Notes under the pieces: model-generated | Told to the model about the DNA's origin: nothing | What the model saw: the letters and a program-made list of their open reading frames with translations, nothing else | Databases searched by the model: none | Source: JBOGJI01 sp050747865 | Lineage (GTDB): Bacteria; Acidobacteriota; Thermoanaerobaculia; Multivoradales; JAHEKO01 | NCBI GenBank assembly: GCA_050747865.1 | Contig: JBOGJI010000245.1 | Location: 1 to 47,938 of the forward strand | Reading direction: 5' to 3' | DNA: 47,938 nucleotides | Made by a program: the position numbers and the translations under genes | Shown here: positions 15,439 through 24,828 of the stretch, in pieces | Layout: every line of letters begins with the position of its first letter | Position numbering within the stretch: the first letter of the stretch is position 1

Positions 15439-16614
15439 GTGACGCAGGAGCCATCCAGCCGCTCAGGGGGGCCCATTCGCATCTTGGGCGTCACCAAGTC
15501 GACCGGCGGTTTGGCGACCTACAACCGCACGCTGCTCGAGCAGTTGCAGGATCGGGGGTACAGCGTCAGCGTCGTGTGTCTCTCCGAGGGCAGTGGGGCC
15601 TACGCGCGGGCGTTCGCGAAGCGAGAGATCCCGGCCACGAGCATGGACATGGCGAGGTACACGATCGCGCCGTTCTCCGACTTGAAGCTGGCGATCCGGC
15701 TCGTCCGCCACCTTCGCCGGAATCCGGTCGACCTCGTTATCGCCCACGGCGCCAAGGCCGGTTTCCTCGGTCGCCTGGCCGGGCGCGTGACCGGCGCGCG
15801 GGTGCTCTACGTGTTGCATTCCATGCCCTTCCTCGAGCGCGTTCAGGGGCGTCGGGCGATCTTCTATCGTTCGCTCGAGCGCATTGGCCGCCGGATGGGC
15901 GGACACATCGTGGCAATCAGCCACGCGATGCGAGATGAGATCGAGAAGCACGGCATCGCGCCTGCCTCCGCCGTAACCGTCCTCCACACGGGTATCGATC
16001 CTTCGGCACTGGCTATACCCCGGGACCAGTCGTCGGCACGCATGGCGCTGGGCCTCGATCCCCGCCGTCCGGTGGTCGGATGGGCCGGCCGGCTCAATCC
16101 GCAGAAGGCGCCCCTCGACTTCATACGGGCAGCGGAGCTCGTAACCCGCTCCGTACCCGAGGCGCAGTTCTTCATGGCCGGAGAGGGATCGCTGGCGAGC
16201 ACTGTTCGAGCACTGGCCAACAAGCTCGGACTCGGCGATCGGCTGATCCTGGCGGGTTGGCAGGAGGACGCGGCCAGGATGCTCTCGGCCCTGGACGTCT
16301 ATGTGGCGACCTCCTGGTGGGAGGGGCTGCCACTGACACTCCTCGAGGCCATGTGCGGTGAGCGCGCCGTGGTCGCGACGGCGGTCGACGGCGTCGTGGA
16401 GGTCATCCGGGACGGCGTCGACGGCTTTCTGGTCGACGCCGGGGACCCCCCCGCAATGGCGGCGCGTCTCGAGCTCCTCCTTCGCGACGACGGTCGACGC
16501 TCGGAGCTGGGACGTGCCGCCAGAAGACGCGTCATGGAGCACTTCACGGTTGATCGCATGATGGATCGATGGGTGAAGCTGATCTGCCGCGAGCTCGCCG
16601 CGCTCCAGCGGTAA
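15439..16614 (+). CDS. Glycosyltransferase family 4
   Basis: Fourth GT4 of the operon. I take the GTG at 15439, 4 bases after the preceding stop, giving MTQEPSSRSGGPIRILGVTK; an in-frame ATG at 15379 lies inside the upstream gene and is less likely. The 391 residues include GWAGRLNPQKAPLDFIRAAE, FMAGEGSL and the EX7E motif in WWEGLPLTLLEAMCGERAVV. It is the last gene before the terminator at 16739-16764. Confidence 0.85.
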   Translation: MTQEPSSRSGGPIRILGVTKSTGGLATYNRTLLEQLQDRGYSVSVVCLSEGSGAYARAFAKREIPATSMDMARYTIAPFSDLKLAIRLVRHLRRNPVDLVIAHGAKAGFLGRLAGRVTGARVLYVLHSMPFLERVQGRRAIFYRSLERIGRRMGGHIVAISHAMRDEIEKHGIAPASAVTVLHTGIDPSALAIPRDQSSARMALGLDPRRPVVGWAGRLNPQKAPLDFIRAAELVTRSVPEAQFFMAGEGSLASTVRALANKLGLGDRLILAGWQEDAARMLSALDVYVATSWWEGLPLTLLEAMCGERAVVATAVDGVVEVIRDGVDGFLVDAGDPPAMAARLELLLRDDGRRSELGRAARRRVMEHFTVDRMMDRWVKLICRELAALQR

Positions 16615-16738
16615 GGGACCATCTCGAGGCATTGGCGATCCGGGAAGAGACGGGCGCACCCACCTCCGAGTAGCAAGCCGGTCTGGCGGCAGGTGTTGCA
16701 AAACGCCGCTCCGAACCCACTTACGGGATACGACTGTG

Positions 16739-16764
16739 GGCACGCAAGCGCGTGCCATCTTTTT
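16739..16764 (+). terminator. Rho-independent terminator of exopolysaccharide operon 1
   Basis: GGCACGC (16739-16745) pairs with GCGTGCC (16750-16756) around loop AAGC, followed by ATCTTTTT. A 7-base perfect stem with a T run, 125 bases after the last glycosyltransferase and 84 before the next gene. Confidence 0.75.
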
Positions 16765-16847
16765 GATGGGAGGGATCTCATTGTCGCGCGTCGCCGGAGA
16801 TGCTCTGGTGACGCAGTCACAGCCCGGTCGAAAGGAGGGCCCACGCG

Positions 16848-18377
16848 ATGAGAACCCACTGGCCGATCTGCCTATCGCTGTTACTGATAGCTGCAACTCC
16901 GATGGAGAGCCCCGGGGCACGTGACACTCGGCGGCACGAGGTGACACCACAGGCCACGCAGCGAGCCGCCGGACCGGTGCGTGTCGCGCGGAGCATTGAC
17001 CTGCCCAGGGGCACACCCCCCGGTATCACGCCCCCCGGCAGCACGCCGCCGGCGAACAACCCGCCGGATGAGGGCACAAGTGAGCGCTCCACGCCGCCGC
17101 TGGCCGATGCCCATCGGGACTACCGCGGCGAGCTTTCGGTGTTTCCGGGTGCGGAGGGGTTCGGTAGCACCACGCGGGCGGGTCGTGGCGGTCAGGTCCT
17201 GCGGGTGACGAACCTCGCGGACTCGGGACCGGGCAGCTTCCGCGCGGCGGTCACCGCGTCGGGTCCCCGCACGGTCGTATTCGAGGTCGGAGGCATCATA
17301 CGCCTGAAGAGCCAGATCAGGGTTCGAGAGCCGTTCCTCACCATCGCTGGTCAGACCGCTCCGAGCCCGGGCATCACGTTGGCCGGTGACGTGCTGCGCT
17401 TCGAGACGCATGACGTCCTGATGCAGCACATGCGTATCCGCGTCGGCGCGGGCACCTCGAGCACCAGCACCCCGCCCAAGGTTCGCGACGGTCTGGGCGT
17501 GCGGACCAACGACCGCGGGGAGCCGCACACGTACAACATCTATATCGATCACTGCTCCATCAGTTGGGCGTTCGACGAGAATGTGAGCCTCTGGTACTCC
17601 AATGTTTACGACATAACCATCCGTAACAGCATAATCTCCGAAGCGATCGCATACAACCGGGACAAGATGATCTCCTTCGGCATGATTGTCGGTTACGGCC
17701 AGCGGCGTGTCAGTGTACTGCGTAATCTCTTCGCCCACAACGGAGATCGAAATCCCAAGTTCACGAAAGACAACTCTGGTCTCGTCGTGAACAACGTCAT
17801 CTATAACGTCGGCAACGCCGCTATCACGACGGGCGCACCGCCCCCCGCAGCCCCAACTCTGCTCTCCGTGGTCGGCAATGTGTACATCCCGGGTCAAGAC
17901 TCGCGACGGAGTCGCCAAATGGTCCTGGCGCAGAATGGGCACCGGGACTCTCGTCTGTTCGTGGACGACAACATCGGCCCCTTCGGCAACGAGGACCCAT
18001 GGTCCGTGGTGGACAACCGCGTTGGGCGGCACATCCGGGCCGACGCTCGGCCGGTCGACGTGGCGCCGCTCACAGTCCTGCCGGCAGTCCGCGCCTATGG
18101 GCACGTCCTGGCGAGCGCCGGGGCTCGCCCCCGCGACCGCGACGCCGTCGACCGGCGCGTGGTGAACGATGTCAGGCGGGGGACAGGCCGCCTGCTCGAG
18201 AGACCATCGCAGGTGGCCGCTCTGCCGTCTGCGCGAGCGACGCATCGGCCGCTGCGACCGCCGTCGAGTCTGACGGCAGACACCGATGGCGATGGTTACA
18301 CGGACGTCGAGGAGTGGCTGCACTGCATGGCGGCCGAAGTCGAGAGTGGGAGTCGGTCTCTGCAATGCGCGCGTTAG
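16848..18377 (+). CDS. Secreted pectate-lyase-like right-handed beta-helix protein
   Basis: Predicted exported protein that may bind or cleave acidic polysaccharide. In 509 residues: signal peptide about 1-24 (WPICLSLLLIAATP), a Pro/Thr-rich linker around 55-80 (TPPGITPPGSTPPANNPP), then a parallel beta-helix with the lyase-like start FPGAEGFGSTTRAGRGG, DSGPGSFRAAV, DHCSISWAFDENVSLWYSN and AHNGDRNPKF. It ends in one Ca-binding-like loop DTDGDGYTDVEEW. The start has a good ribosome site (AAAGGAGG, 9 bases before ATG). Unlike the two other beta-helix proteins here it has no SLH-like anchor. Catalytic residues cannot be assigned by eye. Confidence 0.82.
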   Translation: MRTHWPICLSLLLIAATPMESPGARDTRRHEVTPQATQRAAGPVRVARSIDLPRGTPPGITPPGSTPPANNPPDEGTSERSTPPLADAHRDYRGELSVFPGAEGFGSTTRAGRGGQVLRVTNLADSGPGSFRAAVTASGPRTVVFEVGGIIRLKSQIRVREPFLTIAGQTAPSPGITLAGDVLRFETHDVLMQHMRIRVGAGTSSTSTPPKVRDGLGVRTNDRGEPHTYNIYIDHCSISWAFDENVSLWYSNVYDITIRNSIISEAIAYNRDKMISFGMIVGYGQRRVSVLRNLFAHNGDRNPKFTKDNSGLVVNNVIYNVGNAAITTGAPPPAAPTLLSVVGNVYIPGQDSRRSRQMVLAQNGHRDSRLFVDDNIGPFGNEDPWSVVDNRVGRHIRADARPVDVAPLTVLPAVRAYGHVLASAGARPRDRDAVDRRVVNDVRRGTGRLLERPSQVAALPSARATHRPLRPPSSLTADTDGDGYTDVEEWLHCMAAEVESGSRSLQCAR

Positions 18378-18604
18378 GCGAGCACGCAATCTGATTCCGG
18401 GAACCGACTGATCAACGCTACGGACACGGACGCGACTCTGTGTTCCACGCGCGCTGTGGGCTTGCGCCAGGCAACGCCCCGGGCGATCCAAACCCGCCCT
18501 CCGGCGCTGGTTGGTCCGGCGCGGGAGGGAGCTTCCTCCGCGATCCTGGTCGCGGTAAGCTAACCAAGCGGGTTCGACCACGCCCCGCCTTGCAACGGCG
18601 CGGG

Positions 18605-19543
18605 ATGACTCGGCTCAGCGAGCCCGCATCTGTGAAGGACGATCGCGTGACCCTACGGAAGCTACGTCCGGGTCTCGACCCGGTGTCCAGAGCGCGGCTT
18701 CGGCGTGCCTACTACCAGGGGCTGCTGCGTCCGGTTCCGTCGTCGCTGTTCTGCCGGCTCCTGGTCCGACGCAAGTGTGGGTATTGGCCCAGTCTGGCAC
18801 GGCCGCAGACTTTCAATGAGCACGCTATACGCTATAGCTTGACCGTTCGCGATGCCGCCATGGCCTTTGTTGCTGACAAGTATCTTCTGCGCGACTACGT
18901 GAGGAGTCGCATCGGTCCCGGGCACTCAGCCGCTATCATCGCGCGATGGGGCGATATCGCGACGGCGAGCTGCAAAGGCTTTCCCCCTTCGTTCGTCGTG
19001 AAGGCGTCACACGGCAGCGGGTTCTATCACATCGTCCGAAACGAAACGCTGTCTGACGACCGATTACGCGAGATTCTGATGTCGTGGAATGAGCTGAACT
19101 TTTACTGGCACCGACGCGAATGGGTGTATCGGTACATGAAACCACGCTTCTACGCGGAAGAATACCTGGGCACGGAGGTCGGCGGGCCCGACGATTACCG
19201 GGCTCACGTCTTCGACGGCAGAGTCAAGATCCTACAGGTAGAAGTGGGACAGCCGCACAATCATCGGCGGGCCTTTTTCGACAGAAACTGGGAACCATTG
19301 CCGGTGGAGCATAAGATCCCACGACCAGAGCAGCCACCAAAGAAGCCGCCTGCGCTCGGTGAAATGATAGAGATTGCGGAAACACTCGGAAAGGGTTTCC
19401 ACTTTGTGCGCGTGGATATGTATGCAGTTCCGGAAGGTATTCTCGTTGGTGAGATGACATTCTGCCCCTCTGCTGGATGTGGCCGCTTCGGGTCGAGAGA
19501 GCAGGATCTGTTCATGGGAAGATTCTGGGAGGCCGACGCTTGA
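18605..19543 (+). CDS. TupA-like ATP-grasp protein
   Basis: ATP-grasp fold protein of the TupA-like family found in polysaccharide clusters, thought to ligate amino acids or similar groups to sugars. The ATG at 18605 gives 312 residues; a GTG at 18440 would add 55 residues of unconvincing low-complexity sequence. Family features are KCGYWPSLARPQTFNEHAIR, ADKYLLRDYV, FVVKASHGSGFYHIV, FYAEEYLG, DYRAHVFDGRVKILQVEVG and VRVDMYAVPEGILVGEMTF. The gene looks richer in A/T than its neighbours, which hints at transfer. Its TGA shares a base with the next ATG (TGATG), coupling it to a sulfotransferase. Confidence 0.82.
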   Translation: MTRLSEPASVKDDRVTLRKLRPGLDPVSRARLRRAYYQGLLRPVPSSLFCRLLVRRKCGYWPSLARPQTFNEHAIRYSLTVRDAAMAFVADKYLLRDYVRSRIGPGHSAAIIARWGDIATASCKGFPPSFVVKASHGSGFYHIVRNETLSDDRLREILMSWNELNFYWHRREWVYRYMKPRFYAEEYLGTEVGGPDDYRAHVFDGRVKILQVEVGQPHNHRRAFFDRNWEPLPVEHKIPRPEQPPKKPPALGEMIEIAETLGKGFHFVRVDMYAVPEGILVGEMTFCPSAGCGRFGSREQDLFMGRFWEADA

Positions 19544-20400
19544 TGGGAACTGAGATACCGCGACTCAGGAGACGAGTCGGGCGGGGAGCCTCCACCTTGC
19601 GGAAGCGTGCGCGCCGAATGTTCGCGCGTCCCGGCAATTCCGTTCCAGTCTTCGTTTTCGGCAAGCAGCGCTCGGGAACGACCATGTTGATGGAGGTGTT
19701 TCACGCCCGGGCGGACACGGAGGTATACAACGAGCGGCGCCATAGCGAAGTCTACGTGGATTTCCGCGTCCGCGGGTTCGAGGTCGTCGAGGAGGTCATC
19801 AGGAGAAGCAAGGCTCCCTTCGTTTGCTTCAAACCGTTGGCGGATAGTCACCTGATCCGGGAGTTTGCGAGTCGATTTCCGGGAGCAAGAGTGATCTGGG
19901 CCTATAGGAACTACGTCGACGCTGCGAGGTCATCGCTCAGGAAGTTCGGTCATGCGACGCGCGCGATTCGGCTGGTTTGCACGGGTCAGGCGGGAGGTGG
20001 CTGGTTCGCGGAAGCACTCTCAGCGGATACCGTGCGGACCTTGAGGGCGGTGTATAGGCCGACCCTTTCGGCTCTGGACTTCTCCTGCCTGGTGTGGTGG
20101 GCGCGGAATCGCCTGGTGTTCGAGCTTGAGCTCGACAGGCTGCCGAATACGTACATATCAAAGTACGAGGACATTGTAAACGATCGTCAAGGCGCACTCG
20201 CGGCACTCTTCACGTTCGTCGGAATGCCGCATGACGAAAAGGCAGTCAGGCGAGTGAGCGGCCCCCGACCAGGAGCGAGAGAGCTCCCGGTTCTCGACGT
20301 GGAAGTGAGGCGGCTGTGCGACGAGTTGCTCGTCGGCTTGGATGCTCTGCGTGGCTACCGCGCGGGCGAATCGGTGCCCAAGTCCGCGTCCCTCCCGTGA
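19543..20400 (+). CDS. Sulfotransferase family protein
   Basis: PAPS-dependent sulfotransferase-like protein of 285 residues. The 5'-phosphosulfate loop is VFVFGKQRSGTTMLMEVFHA, and the 3'-phosphate region is FPGARVIWAYRNYVDAARSS. It also has YISKYEDIVNDRQGALAALF. The start at 19543 is set by the one-base overlap with the ATP-grasp gene. It shares that gene's lower-GC look. It might sulfate surface glycan; the substrate is unknown. Convergent with a second sulfotransferase 26 bases downstream. Confidence 0.82.
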   Translation: MGTEIPRLRRRVGRGASTLRKRARRMFARPGNSVPVFVFGKQRSGTTMLMEVFHARADTEVYNERRHSEVYVDFRVRGFEVVEEVIRRSKAPFVCFKPLADSHLIREFASRFPGARVIWAYRNYVDAARSSLRKFGHATRAIRLVCTGQAGGGWFAEALSADTVRTLRAVYRPTLSALDFSCLVWWARNRLVFELELDRLPNTYISKYEDIVNDRQGALAALFTFVGMPHDEKAVRRVSGPRPGARELPVLDVEVRRLCDELLVGLDALRGYRAGESVPKSASLP

Positions 20401-20426
20401 TCCGAGGACGAGGCGGCGGCGGAAGG

Positions 20427-21431
20427 TCATACGACGCGGCCAGCGCTATCGCTGGATGCCGTGGCGAACGGGCGGGTGAGGAGTTCGCCGTCCAGTGGAG
20501 CGGTCGGTGAAATGCGGTCGTACCCTAACTGCGTCAGCGCCCGGCCGAGAAGCTCGGTCAGGGTAGCCACTTCCTCTGGACTGAAGTGCTCAATCCACTG
20601 GTAGTTCATGTTGCGGAGATTGAGCCGGCGGTCAACGAAATGATGCTCGTGGTGAGATGGTGGAAGGTCGCACGCCAAGGCCATACGGTCGAGCACGCCG
20701 TGTGGATTACTGACGAAGCGTTCGTACGTCGTTTCCGCGTAGCGATCGGCGGCGACTTCGGCGGCCTCCGCGCGGATCGACTCCACGACCCGCCGCCACT
20801 GCACGGCAGTGAGAGCCACGAGTGAGGACCCGTGACTCCGCCAATCGCCGACATCGGTCGAGTCGAGACCGTGCTGCCACGCCGGCTCCAGATTCTGGCT
20901 GCGAGCCTGCCAGAACGGAGCCTTGAGCAGGGAGTGGACGACGGCACGGCCGTCTCGGACCACGTGAACGAAGCGGGCGTCCGGGAAGATGCTCGACAGG
21001 TAGCGGATCCGCCCCGGGCCGGTGATCTTGGCCGCGAACCTCGGCTTGCCCTGGTAGCGCAGGATCGTGGCGATCCGCGTGCGGATGGATGCTGCCTCCT
21101 GGGCCGTCGCCTCGGTGTCGAGGAGAAAGTCGTAGCGGAACTTCTTACCGCAGTATCGCTCCCAGAACTCGTATGCCTCCACGGGGCCGATGCGAAGCCG
21201 CTCGAGCCAGGGCCGTCGCTGGTCCGAGCGGCCGACCGAGCGGCGCATCGCCGGGGTCAGATCTGTCAGCCGGGACAGGACGGCGCATGCAGGAATGCCC
21301 GGCCAATGTTCGTGGCACTGCGATAGCCACGCCAGATCAGGCCGCGCGGCGAAGGCCTCGAAGAGGACGGTGGTACCGCTGCGAGGCATCCCGATCACGA
21401 AGATAGGCCTGTCGATCGGTCGCGTCATCAC
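20427..21431 (-). CDS. Sulfotransferase family protein
   Basis: Second sulfotransferase, 334 residues, clearly different from its convergent neighbour. The nucleotide loop is RPIFVIGMPRSGTTVLFEAF and the 3'-phosphate site is FPDARFVHVVRDGRAVVHSL, both classic for the family. The C-terminal part has the FSPEEVATLTELLGRALTQL helix common in these proteins. An SD-like CGGAGTG precedes the ATG pair at 21431/21428. No signal peptide. No operon partner on this strand. Confidence 0.87.
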   Translation of the reverse strand: MMTRPIDRPIFVIGMPRSGTTVLFEAFAARPDLAWLSQCHEHWPGIPACAVLSRLTDLTPAMRRSVGRSDQRRPWLERLRIGPVEAYEFWERYCGKKFRYDFLLDTEATAQEAASIRTRIATILRYQGKPRFAAKITGPGRIRYLSSIFPDARFVHVVRDGRAVVHSLLKAPFWQARSQNLEPAWQHGLDSTDVGDWRSHGSSLVALTAVQWRRVVESIRAEAAEVAADRYAETTYERFVSNPHGVLDRMALACDLPPSHHEHHFVDRRLNLRNMNYQWIEHFSPEEVATLTELLGRALTQLGYDRISPTAPLDGELLTRPFATASSDSAGRVV

Positions 21432-21544
21432 TCCGTTCGAATCCTAGCACTTGGCTTTGGAGCCGCCTTCAACCCAATGGCGCGGATCGGCCGGGCCGCG
21501 CGTACGGCAGGTCGCGATTCTGGTGGCGGCTGCTGCGACGCGGA

Positions 21545-23629
21545 CTACGGGCCATAGAGCGTGAGGCCGAAGGTCTTCGACAGGAAGGCGCTCATCTGGG
21601 CGCGGGTGATCGAGCTGGCCGGGCAGTACTCGAGGGGATCGGTGCCGCAGCCTGCGGTGATGCCGCGCGCGTAGAGGTCCTCCACCCAGTCGGCGAACAG
21701 TGACGGACATGGCACGTCCTCGAAGATGCCTGCGCACTCCGGCGGGTCGTACGCGGCGCCCAGCAGGGTGCGCAGCAGGAAGACCGCCATCTGGGCGCGG
21801 GTCACTGGCGCCGATGGGCAGTAGTTGCCGCCACCGCAGCCGGCGACCACGCCGCGCGAGGCCAGCTCCTCGATCCATGCGCAGAACGGGCTGTCGAAGG
21901 GCACGTCGGCGAACTGTTCGCTGCCCTCGTCGCAGTGCGGCGGCGCGTAATCACGGCCCTCCTCGGCCTTGAGCACGAGCGCCGCCATCGCGGCACGGTT
22001 GACGGTGGCCGCGGGGCAATACTCGTTGCCGCCGCAACCGCTGGTGACGCCCTGGTGGAGAAGGGTCTCGATGGAGCGGTAGAAGGGGCTCGTGCGCGGC
22101 ACGTCGGCGAAGCTGTCGCCGATGTGCAGGGTCCAGGTCTTGCCGGTCTCGTCCGACAGGGTCTCCTCGAATGTCGCCTCCCAGTGCGTTGCCGGGCGGT
22201 CGCCGCCCGCTAGATCAACTTCCATCTGGTAGCAGATGCCGGTGTCCTGGCAGCTTGCGACTTCGGCGGGTCCGACCTCGCCGTACTCCGCATCCTCGCC
22301 CACGAGCTCGTATGTCGGGCCCGCGGGTCCCGTAAAGTCCGAGGCGGACCCACTAAGGGCCTCGGCAGAGGCAAGGGCGTTCTGCCAGGCTGGGGCCACG
22401 ACCACACGCTCACCGGGCTCGAAGACACCGTTGCCGTCGGAGATCACCGGCTCCGGGTCGACTACGAGGGCGGCGGCTAGGAAGCCCCCGGCTTCGAAGG
22501 CGCCGATGTCGCAGCCGCCATCGAGGTCGTCGTCGGAGCCGTCTCCGACGGCGTCGATCCCCCGCGCCACGCCACGCTGGTCCGTCTCGGGGCAGTCCGC
22601 GTCGTCGGCCTTGTCGATGGCGATGCTGCCGACGAGCAGGGCGTGGGTCGGAGTGGGGCCGCCGTTGTCGGCCAGCTTGCCGAGCAGCGGATCGCCGCTG
22701 ATGCAGGACGGCGGGGTGCAGCCGCAGCTATTGTCCTCGATCAGATTGACACCGTTGAATACCGGCCCGCCTTTCCCGACCTCGCAATCGGCCACTCCGG
22801 AGCCCGCGATGATCGTGTTGACGACAGTAGGGTGACTATCGTCGATGTAGACGCCGCGACCGGAGTTACCGCTCAGCGTGGAGTTGAGGACCATCGTCGA
22901 GCAGCCGTCAGTCCCGAGGCCGTTGCCGGAATTGCCGCTCAGTGTGGAATTGATCACAGTTAGGGTTCCATCGATGCAACGGATGCCGTTGCCAGAGTTG
23001 GCATTCAGTGTGGAGTTGAGAACTGTTGCGCTATAGATATTATAAATGCCGGACGAGTTGTCAATCAGCAGGGAGTTGCTGATCGTGGCGTCACCGTCGT
23101 TCCAGATACCGCTGCCGGAGTTGCCACTCAGGACGGATCGGAGGACGGTGAGGGTCGCGACGCTTGCGATCCCAGCTCCAGAAGATACCTGGCCATTGAG
23201 CAACGTTAGATCCTCGACGGTCAGTTCGCCGTTATCACCCACGTGGAAGAGCCGGAACTCTGGCGTATCGCCGTCCGAGGCGCGCTCGACGGTCGCGCCG
23301 CGACCCTGCACCACGATTGGAGTGGTGACGCTGGGCAAGCCGTTGGAGCCGCCGGGCCAATCGGCCTCGTTGTGTACTTCGATCAGAGTGTAGATGGAAC
23401 CCGCTGTCAGGACCAACGTGTCGAGGCCGTCGTCGCCAGCCGTGCAGTCGGCATGGATGGCGTCGCCGTTGGCGTTCTCCAGAGCCTCGATCAGCGAGCA
23501 CTGGCCGTCTTGCGCAACGTCGACCAGGCCGTCGGCCACCTCGATGGTCGCCGCACCGGCTCCGCCGGCGAGCGCGGTGCCGATCGCCAGTACCAGAAGC
23601 GATGCTGTCCTCGCAGGTCTTGAGTTCAT
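21545..23629 (-). CDS. Secreted CSLREA/beta-helix protein with three SLH-like repeats
   Basis: Exported surface protein of 694 residues. ATG 23629 is preceded by GGGAGGGA and a good promoter; longer frames run into the -35 box. Order: signal peptide about 1-26; a CSLREA-like segment (DGQCSLIEALENANGD); beta-helix rungs such as LNSTLSGNSGNG; a choice-of-anchor-like block (LADNGGPTPTHALLVGSIAI to CDIGAFE); an Ig-like block with ISDGNGVFEPGE and WTLHIGDSFADVP; then three SLH-like repeats with paired cysteines (SGCGGNEYCP, AGCGGGNYCP, AGCGTDPLEYCP), ending TFGLTLYGP. The last part is closely similar to the protein at 24829. Probably cell-surface bound. Confidence 0.88.
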   Translation of the reverse strand: MNSRPARTASLLVLAIGTALAGGAGAATIEVADGLVDVAQDGQCSLIEALENANGDAIHADCTAGDDGLDTLVLTAGSIYTLIEVHNEADWPGGSNGLPSVTTPIVVQGRGATVERASDGDTPEFRLFHVGDNGELTVEDLTLLNGQVSSGAGIASVATLTVLRSVLSGNSGSGIWNDGDATISNSLLIDNSSGIYNIYSATVLNSTLNANSGNGIRCIDGTLTVINSTLSGNSGNGLGTDGCSTMVLNSTLSGNSGRGVYIDDSHPTVVNTIIAGSGVADCEVGKGGPVFNGVNLIEDNSCGCTPPSCISGDPLLGKLADNGGPTPTHALLVGSIAIDKADDADCPETDQRGVARGIDAVGDGSDDDLDGGCDIGAFEAGGFLAAALVVDPEPVISDGNGVFEPGERVVVAPAWQNALASAEALSGSASDFTGPAGPTYELVGEDAEYGEVGPAEVASCQDTGICYQMEVDLAGGDRPATHWEATFEETLSDETGKTWTLHIGDSFADVPRTSPFYRSIETLLHQGVTSGCGGNEYCPAATVNRAAMAALVLKAEEGRDYAPPHCDEGSEQFADVPFDSPFCAWIEELASRGVVAGCGGGNYCPSAPVTRAQMAVFLLRTLLGAAYDPPECAGIFEDVPCPSLFADWVEDLYARGITAGCGTDPLEYCPASSITRAQMSAFLSKTFGLTLYGP

Positions 23630-23687
23630 CGTTCCCTCCCATCGTGGCGCCGGGGGTCGACTGAGGACCCCGAACAAGACGCCGCGT

Positions 23688-23716
23688 ACTATATGGACCC
23701 CGACACGGGGACTCAA
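23688..23716 (-). promoter_or_regulatory. Sigma-70-type promoter of the CSLREA/SLH-like gene
   Basis: On the minus strand TTGAGT (23711-23716), a 17-base spacer and TATAGT (23688-23693): 5 of 6 at each box. Predicted start near 23681 gives a leader of about 50 bases carrying the GGGAGGGA ribosome site. The spacer contains CCCCGTGTCGGGG, an inverted repeat that could bind a regulator. Confidence 0.7.
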
Positions 23717-23855
23717 ATATGAGGCGATAGCTTATCACGGGATGAGGTTGAGATGCACGGTCGCGGCGATGCTGGGACGATGGCGGAGATGGCGGCTCAT
23801 GCGGAGCATTGGATCAAACGCATGCCAGTCTGGTGAGGTGTGAGATCGTCCGCCC

Positions 23856-24701
23856 ATGAAGTTCTTCGCCCGGCCTGCGCGCGGGACACGGACCGAAGAG
23901 CGCCTGCGGGCGCACTACGAAGTCGAGCGCGAGCTCGCCGACCGCCTGCGCAACGCCTCGCGAGCGGAGCGCTCCCAGCTCTACGGCGAGGTCTACGACG
24001 AGCTCTTCCGCCGCGTTCCGGACCACCCCCAATTGGTGAAACGAAGCGACCTCGCCATGCAAGCTGCCGAGGTGGCGCGGCAGGTTGCGGGGTTGGCGCC
24101 GTTTACTTCGGCGGCGACGAGGTTCCTCGAGATCGGGGCCGGGGACTGTGCCCTGTCGCTCGCACTCGCCCCGCGCGTCCGGCAGGTCTGGGCGTTGGAT
24201 GTCTCCCGGGAGATCGTCCCGGGGACCATGCTGCCCGAGAACTTCGAGCTCGTCCTCTCCGACGGCCAGAGTGTGCCGCTGCCGCCGCGCAGCGTCGACC
24301 TGGCCTACAGCAACCAGCTCATGGAGCACCTGCACCCCGACGACGCCTTCGCGCAACTCGAGGCCATCTCGCAGGTGCTCACACCCGGTGGGCGGTATCT
24401 GTGCGTGACCCCCCACCGTTTCAACGGCCCGCACGACATCTCGAAGTTCTTCGATCTCACCGCGACCGGATTCCATCTCCACGAGTACACAGTCGGTGAG
24501 CTGCGGCGGTTGATGCGTTCGGTGGGATTTCACGAGGTCCGGCTCGTTGTTCGCCTCGGAAGCCGCTCGCGGGTCGTTCCGACACAGCTCGCGACCGTGC
24601 CCGAGGCTCTACTTGCTCCGTTGCCTCCGCGCGTTCGCCGCGGAGTCGCGCGGTCTCCGCTTCGGTTCCCGTTGGGGATCAAGATGATCGCGACCAAGTG
24701 A
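23856..24701 (+). CDS. Class I SAM-dependent methyltransferase
   Basis: Rossmann-fold methyltransferase of 281 residues. Motif I is TRFLEIGAGDCALSLALAPR, motif II is VWALDVS, and post-motif elements are VDLAYSNQLMEHLHPDDAFA and QVLTPGGRYLCVTPHRFNGP. The small-molecule type is typical of glycan or lipid loci. An N-terminal helical lead (residues 1-75) precedes the fold. It lies alone between two divergently placed SLH-like genes. No clear promoter in the 139 bases upstream beyond the minus-strand one. The methyl acceptor is unknown. Confidence 0.85.
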   Translation: MKFFARPARGTRTEERLRAHYEVERELADRLRNASRAERSQLYGEVYDELFRRVPDHPQLVKRSDLAMQAAEVARQVAGLAPFTSAATRFLEIGAGDCALSLALAPRVRQVWALDVSREIVPGTMLPENFELVLSDGQSVPLPPRSVDLAYSNQLMEHLHPDDAFAQLEAISQVLTPGGRYLCVTPHRFNGPHDISKFFDLTATGFHLHEYTVGELRRLMRSVGFHEVRLVVRLGSRSRVVPTQLATVPEALLAPLPPRVRRGVARSPLRFPLGIKMIATK

Positions 24702-24730
24702 CGACGAAGTGACAGGCGAAGTGGCAGGGG

Positions 24731-24759
24731 TTGACAGACCGGCCAGCCGCTGCTAGACT
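24731..24759 (+). promoter_or_regulatory. Sigma-70-type promoter of the CBM/beta-helix/SLH-like gene
   Basis: TTGACA (24731-24736), a 17-base spacer and TAGACT (24754-24759), with TGC before the -10 giving an extended -10. Predicted start near 24766, leader about 63 bases. Among the strongest promoters in the window. Confidence 0.72.
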
Positions 24760-24828
24760 CCAATTCGGTTCCACAAGGCAGAGCCACGTATCCGAGCACG
24801 CTCAGTGCGTAAACGCGAGGAGGCGAAG

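Noticed and set aside
16684..16700. Sigma-54-like promoter (TGGCGG to TTGCA) before the beta-helix gene
   Set aside because: The spacing between GG and GC is 11, not the strict 10, and it lies upstream of the operon 1 terminator.
18565..18590. GGTTCGA resembling a tRNA T-arm
   Set aside because: The flanking bases do not form a 5-base T stem, and no anticodon or acceptor arms are found.
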